Assembly (NCBI GenBank): GCA_937920105.1
Contig: CALETH010000020.1
Coordinates: 1 to 10,337, forward strand
DNA length: 10,337 nt
Direction of reading: 5' to 3'
Source of the DNA: an uncultured Bacteroidota bacterium
GTDB lineage: Bacteria; Bacteroidota; Ignavibacteria; UBA10030; UBA8401
The notes beneath the pieces were generated by a model. The model was not told the origin of the DNA. It ran no database searches and was given only the letters and a program-made list of their open reading frames with translations. This document shows, one piece after another, positions 6,645-10,337 of this stretch (position 1 is its first letter; each line of letters opens with the position of its first letter). The translations under genes and the position numbers were made by a program.

Positions 6645-7313
6645 ATGACCCGAATAATCTTTGATATCGAAACACTTGGTTTTCCCTTAGAACACTTTGA
6701 TGAACAAAGCCAAACCTACCTTCTTAAATTTGCAGATACAGAAGAAAAAATTGAAGAAGCAAAACGCAATCTCAATCTCCACCCACTCACTGCACAAATT
6801 GTGTGTATTGGAATGTATAATCCAGACACAAAAAAAGGAAAAGTATTTTATCAATCCGATGTACAAGAAGATTTTATTTCAGAAGATAATGTTGTGCATT
6901 ACAAAACAGGAACAGAAAAAGAAATCCTCACAGAATTTTGGAATGTGATAAACTCTTACCATCAATTCATCACCTTCAACGGAAGAAGTTTTGATTGTCC
7001 ATTCATCATGCTCCGTTCTGCACTATTAGGAATAAAACCCACACGCAATCTCATGCCGTACCGTTACGACCCAAAAATTCACTGCGACCTTTTGGAACAA
7101 TTCACCTTTTATCAAGCAACACGCCGTTTCAGTTTGGATTTTTATTGTAAATCATTTGGTATAGAAAGTCCAAAAGCAAAAGGTATTAACGGACTTGACA
7201 TGAAAGCACTCACCGATGCAAAACGTTTCCGTGATATTGCTGATTATTGTTTTGGTGATGTTGTTGCTACAGCAGAATTATTTCATCGATGGAATGAGTA
7301 TGTTAATATTTAA
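6645..7313 (+). CDS. DEDDy-type 3'-5' exonuclease, PolB-exonuclease-like (COG3298 type)
   Basis: This is a predicted stand-alone 3'-5' exonuclease of the ribonuclease H fold, related to the proofreading domain of family B DNA polymerases but with no polymerase domain. All five residues of the DEDDy set can be assigned: D7 and E9 in FDIETLG (Exo I), D117 in TFNGRSFDCPF (Exo II), and Y201 with D205 in DYCFGD (Exo III, Y-x3-D). The 222-residue length suits a single-domain enzyme. The segment YDPKIHCDLLEQFTF with a following RRFSLDFYCKSFGI is typical of this subfamily. The ATG opens directly into MTRIIFDIETLG, so the start is well placed, though no Shine-Dalgarno is present. Its place after recA-recX suggests a DNA repair role; substrate and partners are not known from sequence. 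Confidence 0.88.
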   Translation: MTRIIFDIETLGFPLEHFDEQSQTYLLKFADTEEKIEEAKRNLNLHPLTAQIVCIGMYNPDTKKGKVFYQSDVQEDFISEDNVVHYKTGTEKEILTEFWNVINSYHQFITFNGRSFDCPFIMLRSALLGIKPTRNLMPYRYDPKIHCDLLEQFTFYQATRRFSLDFYCKSFGIESPKAKGINGLDMKALTDAKRFRDIADYCFGDVVATAELFHRWNEYVNI

Positions 7314-7334
7314 AACTATGATTAAGTGATTTGT

Positions 7335-7401
7335 AGGATGAACATGATTATGAGAAATCTAAAATTAATTTAATTTTCATCATTCTTAATTCATCCTTTT
7401 T
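7335..7401 (+). terminator. Terminator-like long inverted repeat after the exonuclease gene
   Basis: AGGATGAA (7335-7342) pairs with TTCATCCT (7390-7397), with inner ATGAT / ATCAT (7344-7348 with 7379-7383) extending the stem imperfectly. TTTTT at 7397-7401 overlaps and follows the right arm. It begins 22 bp after the stop. The stem is AT-rich with a wide loop, so efficient termination is doubtful. Confidence 0.35.
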
Positions 7402-7408
7402 CCTTCGT

Positions 7409-7436
7409 ACTGACTACTGATTTCTGAATAGGAACT
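7409..7436 (+). repeat. Degenerate heptamer array ACTGANN, copy B
   Basis: ACTGACT, ACTGATT, TCTGAAT and AGGAACT at a strict 7-bp period, the same consensus and the same TCTGA variant in the late unit as the array before recX (5742-5776). Confidence 0.55.
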
Positions 7437-7447
7437 CACCAATAAAA

Positions 7448-7466
7448 ATTGTATATTCAATACAAT
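7448..7466. promoter_or_regulatory. 19-bp dyad ATTGTAT-N5-ATACAAT upstream of the helicase
   Basis: Perfect 7-bp arms around ATTCA, about 165 bp before the helicase start and 135 bp after the exonuclease stop. The size suits a dimeric regulator binding site. It is AT-rich, so chance cannot be excluded. Confidence 0.35.
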
Positions 7467-7621
7467 AAAAACCGCAATTGTGCATCATATCATTTGTTCA
7501 AAAAGCGGACTCGTCCCGTTTATACGGGATACAAACACTGAAACCGCTCTGCTCGTTACCTCTTCTTACAAAATCATGAATACGTCAACGATAGTGTGTT
7601 TCACATTCACATTTTTTCGTT

Positions 7622-7626
7622 AGGAA
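7622..7626 (+). promoter_or_regulatory. Shine-Dalgarno AGGAA of the helicase gene
   Basis: AGGAA, 4 nt before the ATG at 7631. It supports this start, which gives the normal RhlE-like opening MAFHTLGLS. The TAG of a 15-codon frame (7621-7623) overlaps it. Confidence 0.55.
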
Positions 7627-7630
7627 ATTT

Positions 7631-9376
7631 ATGGCTTTTCACACACTCGGACTTTCCGATAAACTTGTGCAAGGAATTCTTGCAACAGGATATTCTGCAC
7701 CAACAGAAATTCAATCACTCGCAATACCCGTTGCACTCACCGGTAAAGATATTATCGGATGTGCACAAACCGGCACGGGAAAAACTGCTGCCTTTGTTCT
7801 CCCCATTTTACAACGTCTTTCCATCTATGAAAATCTTGGAGCGAAAGAACGAAAAATTCGTGCACTCATCATTACACCAACACGCGAACTCGCTTTACAA
7901 ATAGAAGAATCCATCACCAATTATTCTCGATTTATGAAACTTCGCAGTTGTTCAGTCTACGGCGGAGTTCCCATCGGAAAACAACTAAAAATTTTACAAC
8001 GTGGCGTTGATATTATTGTTGCAACACCAGGTCGCTTAATTGACCATCTTAATAAAAAAAGTATCGACCTTTCTCATATTGATGTATTAGTACTTGATGA
8101 AGCTGATAGAATGTTTGACATGGGATTTATTGATGATGTAAAAGAAATTGTTGAACAAACTCCAAAAGAACGACAAACACTGTTATTTTCTGCAACAATG
8201 TCTTCACAAGTACGCGCACTCGCAGCAGGAATTCAAAAACATCCACAAAATATTCAAGTAGGAAAACAACGAAATCCGGCGGAAACTGTAACACAATACA
8301 TTTATACAATTTCACAAAATGTAAAAATAGATTTTTTACTACATCTTCTTAAAAAAGAAGAAATGGATAGCGTGTTAGTATTTTCACGAACAAAACACGG
8401 TGCCGATAATATCTCTCATCAACTTCATCGTAACGGAGTTACGTCTGTTGCACTGCATTCCAACAGAACACAAGCACAACGACGATATGCTTTAGAAGGA
8501 TTTAAAAATGGAAAATACAAAGTATTAGTAGCAACTGATATTGCTGCACGTGGAATTGATGTAGAAGGAATTTCTCACGTTATTAATTTTGATGTTCCCA
8601 CTTTTCCAGAAGATTACATTCATCGTATTGGAAGAACAGGACGTGCGGCTACAACGGGAGATGCAATTACCTTAGTGGCAAGAGAAGAACAAAAATATAT
8701 CAGTAGAATAGAACAATTTATTGGAAAGCGTTTGGAAAGAAAGGTTACTCCGGAATTTGAAAAACGAAATGTACCCGATGAAAAAGAGCAACATTTCAGT
8801 GAACAAAGAAAGCGATTTGGAGAAAAACGAAATGAACATTTCCGTGATAGAAAAAAACGTTTTGATGAAAAACGCAGAGAGCGAAAAGACGATTTTTCTG
8901 AAAATCGTGGAAATCAATTTGGTGAACGAAAAAAACGTTTCTCTGAAAATCGTGATGAACAATTTGGTGAACGAAAAAAACGTTTCTCTGAAAATCGTGG
9001 AAATCAATTTGGTGAACGAAAAAAACGTTTCTCTGAAAACCGTGACGAACAGTTTGGAGAACGTAAAAAACGTTTTTCTGAAAATCGTGGAAATCAATTT
9101 AGTGAACGTAAAAAACGCTTTTCTGAAAATCGTGATGAACAATTTGGAGAACGTAGAAAGCGTTTTTCCGAAAACCGTGGGGAGCAATTTAGTGAGCAAA
9201 GAAAATCTTTTAATGGATTTGCAAGAAAAAAAGAAAAATCATTTTCCGAATCACAGAATTTTTCTGAACAACCCAAAAAACGAAAAGTAAAACGAAAACT
9301 TATCCGTAAAGCAAGTGATTTTGCTAATAAAGAAAAAGAAGAATCATGGAAAGAATTGTTTTCAGAGAATCAATAA
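7631..9376 (+). CDS. DEAD-box ATP-dependent RNA helicase, RhlE-like, with repetitive C-terminal tail
   Basis: The 581-residue protein is a cytoplasmic RNA unwinding/remodelling enzyme. The core (about 1-375) has the full motif set: F3, GYSAPTEIQ with Q28, AQTGTGKT (45-52), PTRELA (83-88), GG (111-112), TPGR (132-135), DEAD (156-159), SAT (187-189), VLVFSRTKHGAD (248-259), ATDIAARGID (301-310) and HRIGRTGR (331-338). Core order and the GLSDKLVQGI opening point to the RhlE/ribosome-assembly group. After about residue 375 comes a strongly basic low-complexity tail. Residues 422-526 are seven 15-residue units FSENR--QFGERKKR, preceded by degenerate relatives and followed by a Lys/Arg-rich end (KKRKVKRKLIRK). 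Such tails in DEAD-box proteins usually bind RNA and can drive condensation; the exact repeat is not one I know. The last 10 codons and stop overlap the next gene by 31 bp. Confidence 0.96.
   Translation: MAFHTLGLSDKLVQGILATGYSAPTEIQSLAIPVALTGKDIIGCAQTGTGKTAAFVLPILQRLSIYENLGAKERKIRALIITPTRELALQIEESITNYSRFMKLRSCSVYGGVPIGKQLKILQRGVDIIVATPGRLIDHLNKKSIDLSHIDVLVLDEADRMFDMGFIDDVKEIVEQTPKERQTLLFSATMSSQVRALAAGIQKHPQNIQVGKQRNPAETVTQYIYTISQNVKIDFLLHLLKKEEMDSVLVFSRTKHGADNISHQLHRNGVTSVALHSNRTQAQRRYALEGFKNGKYKVLVATDIAARGIDVEGISHVINFDVPTFPEDYIHRIGRTGRAATTGDAITLVAREEQKYISRIEQFIGKRLERKVTPEFEKRNVPDEKEQHFSEQRKRFGEKRNEHFRDRKKRFDEKRRERKDDFSENRGNQFGERKKRFSENRDEQFGERKKRFSENRGNQFGERKKRFSENRDEQFGERKKRFSENRGNQFSERKKRFSENRDEQFGERRKRFSENRGEQFSEQRKSFNGFARKKEKSFSESQNFSEQPKKRKVKRKLIRKASDFANKEKEESWKELFSENQ
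8894..9208 (+). repeat. Seven 45-bp tandem repeats encoding the helicase tail
   Basis: Units start at 8894, 8939, 8984, 9029, 9074, 9119 and 9164. Positions 6-7 of the encoded unit alternate GN, DE, GN, DE, GN, DE, GE, so the array is really a 90-bp (30-residue) higher-order repeat. Bases 8897-8949 and 8987-9039 are identical (53 bp), so the 5' units are the most recently duplicated. The 3' units carry more synonymous changes and the last one is degenerate (FSEQRKS). Phe recurs every 7-8 residues. Confidence 0.9.
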
Positions 9377-10200
9377 GTTCTGATACATCTACAATTCAGC
9401 AATTGTTAGAAGCCGCAAAACTACCAACAGAAAATATCAGCAAAAACATTACAAAATTTTTTGTTGCTCTTAGTGATAATACCATTATTGGTGTTGGTGG
9501 TTTAGAATTTTATGAAAACGATGCCCTGCTTCGTTCCGTTGCTGTTGCTCCACAACTTCAAAAAAACGGAATCGGTTCTCAATTAGTAGATTACATCATA
9601 CACATTGCAAAAAATCAGAATATCAAAACACTCTACTTATTAACAGAAACTGCTCAACATTTTTTTGAGAAAAAAGGGTTTTCTGTTATTGTAAGAGAAA
9701 AAATAACAAATACTGCTTTACAACAATCAACAGAATTTACCACGGCTTGTCCAACATCAGCAATAGCAATGCAATATCCTCTAAAAAAATATTCCGTCCT
9801 TTTTCTTTGCACAGGAAACTCTGCTCGCAGTCAAATGGCAGAAGGAATTTTACGTTCATTAAACAATGAACATTATGATGTTTTTAGTGCGGGAACACAT
9901 CCTTCTATTGTTAATCCATTTGCAATAGAGGTAATGAAAGAAATTGGAATTGATATTTCTTCACACACATCTAAAAGCGTTGATGTTTTTCATGGAAAAA
10001 AAATTGATATAGTTATCACCGTTTGTGATAACGCAAAAGAATCTTGCCCAGTTTTTCCTTCCATAATAAAAAAACTTCACTGGAGTTTTGAAGACCCTGC
10101 AAGTATTCAAGGAGATAAAGAAGAAAAACTCAGATTTTTTAGAAAAATTAGAGATGAAATAAAAACATCAATAGAAAAATTTAACAATACTACTCTTTGA
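9346..10200 (+). CDS. arsN2-arsC: Fused ArsN2-type GNAT acetyltransferase and thioredoxin-type arsenate reductase (ArsC)
   Basis: Two enzymes in one 284-residue chain. Residues about 1-146 are a GNAT acetyltransferase of the ArsN2 type: KFFVALSDNTIIGVGGLEFY, ALLRSVAVAPQLQKNGIGSQL (acetyl-CoA loop about 67-80), LYLLTETAQHFFEKKGF, and the ArsN2-like end STEFTTACPTSAIAMQYPL. Residues about 149-284 are an ArsC of the low-molecular-weight phosphatase fold: P-loop C155-TGNSA-R161, then C227 and C234 (C-x6-C) and HWSFEDPA with D250. These three Cys match the redox relay of thioredoxin-coupled ArsC (pI258 C10, C82, C89), which reduces arsenate to arsenite. The linker is only a few residues (LKKYS). 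The start overlaps the helicase by 31 bp; no later Met would keep the first strand. Substrate of the GNAT half is not established. No arsR or arsenite exporter is in the window. Confidence 0.92.
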   Translation: MERIVFRESISSDTSTIQQLLEAAKLPTENISKNITKFFVALSDNTIIGVGGLEFYENDALLRSVAVAPQLQKNGIGSQLVDYIIHIAKNQNIKTLYLLTETAQHFFEKKGFSVIVREKITNTALQQSTEFTTACPTSAIAMQYPLKKYSVLFLCTGNSARSQMAEGILRSLNNEHYDVFSAGTHPSIVNPFAIEVMKEIGIDISSHTSKSVDVFHGKKIDIVITVCDNAKESCPVFPSIIKKLHWSFEDPASIQGDKEEKLRFFRKIRDEIKTSIEKFNNTTL

Positions 10201-10221
10201 TTTTTTAAAGGTCTAAAATTC

Positions 10222-10237
10222 ACACCATTAATGGTGT
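10222..10237. promoter_or_regulatory. Perfect 16-bp palindrome ACACCATTAATGGTGT
   Basis: Perfect and uninterrupted, 21 bp after the arsN2-arsC stop. It may be an operator of a gene beyond the window, or the stem of an mRNA 3' hairpin. No T-tract follows, so it is not a standard terminator. Confidence 0.4.
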
Positions 10238-10240
10238 ATA

Positions 10241-10270
10241 GTCATTCCCGCATGCTTTTAGCGGGAATCC
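10241..10270. repeat. Dispersed hairpin element, half copy 4
   Basis: GTCATTCCCGC followed by a 9-nt loop ATGCTTTTA and GCGGGAAT (stem 10244-10251 with 10261-10268), then CC. This equals the left hairpin of the full copies. The matching right half ending in GGGAATGAC is not seen before the window ends. Confidence 0.7.
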
Positions 10271-10337
10271 AGATAGAAATTTTGACACAAATAAAAGAGA
10301 TTTTGCTACTGTGAACTCAAAAAAAATAATTTGTAAA

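Larger units (their letters stand above)
7314..7630. other. 317-bp intergenic region upstream of the helicase
   Basis: No credible gene. From left to right it holds a long imperfect dyad ending in a T-tract (7335-7401), a heptamer array (7409-7436), a 19-bp dyad (7448-7466), and a small GC hairpin TCCCGT-TTAT-ACGGGA (7514-7529). The small hairpin lies between AGCGG (7504-7508) and CCGCT (7554-7558), which could close a larger stem. A 15-codon frame (7576-7623) ends on the helicase Shine-Dalgarno. If the promoter lies near 7448, the helicase mRNA would have a long structured leader. Confidence 0.5.

Noticed and set aside
8672..9199. 175-codon open frame on the minus strand across the helicase tail
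   Set aside because: It is the mirror of the 45-bp repeats, whose codon pattern keeps the opposite strand free of stops. It has no own ribosome-binding site and its Phe/Thr-rich product is a by-product of the repeat.
8894..9208. Regular repeats considered as a CRISPR array
   Set aside because: The units are contiguous with no spacers, have an exact 45-bp codon-preserving period, and lie inside a reading frame.
8721..9290. 189-codon plus-strand frame in another phase of the helicase gene
   Set aside because: Shadow of the same repeats inside a convincing helicase frame; the product has no recognisable domain.

Overview
The window is AT-rich (roughly one third G+C by eye) and densely coding. 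It looks like chromosomal DNA of a low-GC member of the Bacteroidota / Ignavibacteria-Kapabacteria side of the FCB group. The clues are a secreted tail-fiber-like S74 protein, a stand-alone TonB-dependent receptor, a RecX with an extra N-terminal part, a COG3298-type DEDDy exonuclease and an RhlE-like helicase. The phylum is inferred from family resemblance only. I see no phage structural cluster, tRNA, rRNA, CRISPR array or transposase.

Layout: (1) 1-1171, minus strand: 5' part of a secreted fiber-like protein. It has GNVGIG beta-helical motifs, three exact 17-residue NTAIG-type repeats and the start of a C-terminal S74 self-cleaving chaperone domain; it runs off the window. (2) 1172-1448: a divergent intergenic region with a 16-bp dyad just upstream of that gene. 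(3) 1449-4326: ispE (isoprenoid precursor synthesis), then one base later a TonB-dependent outer-membrane receptor whose signal-peptide region carries a GC-rich palindromic insert. (4) 4522-7313: recA, recX and a DEDDy-type 3'-5' exonuclease, a DNA recombination/repair neighbourhood. (5) 7631-10200: a DEAD-box RNA helicase with a repetitive Phe/Arg-rich C-terminal tail. Its last codons overlap a fused ArsN2-type acetyltransferase / thioredoxin-type arsenate reductase.

The gaps between genes hold a dispersed hairpin family with GTCATTCCCGC ends (three full copies and one half copy), two copies of a degenerate ACTGANN heptamer array, and several short dyads that could be operators. Clear Shine-Dalgarno sequences precede the S74 gene, recA and the helicase. 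ispE, the receptor, recX and the exonuclease lack a good one, which suggests translational coupling or SD-independent initiation.

The most unusual items are the ArsN2-ArsC fusion, the alternating 15-residue repeat tail of the helicase, the in-frame palindromic insert in the receptor leader, and the hairpin element family. None of these amounts to a clearly new multi-gene system.
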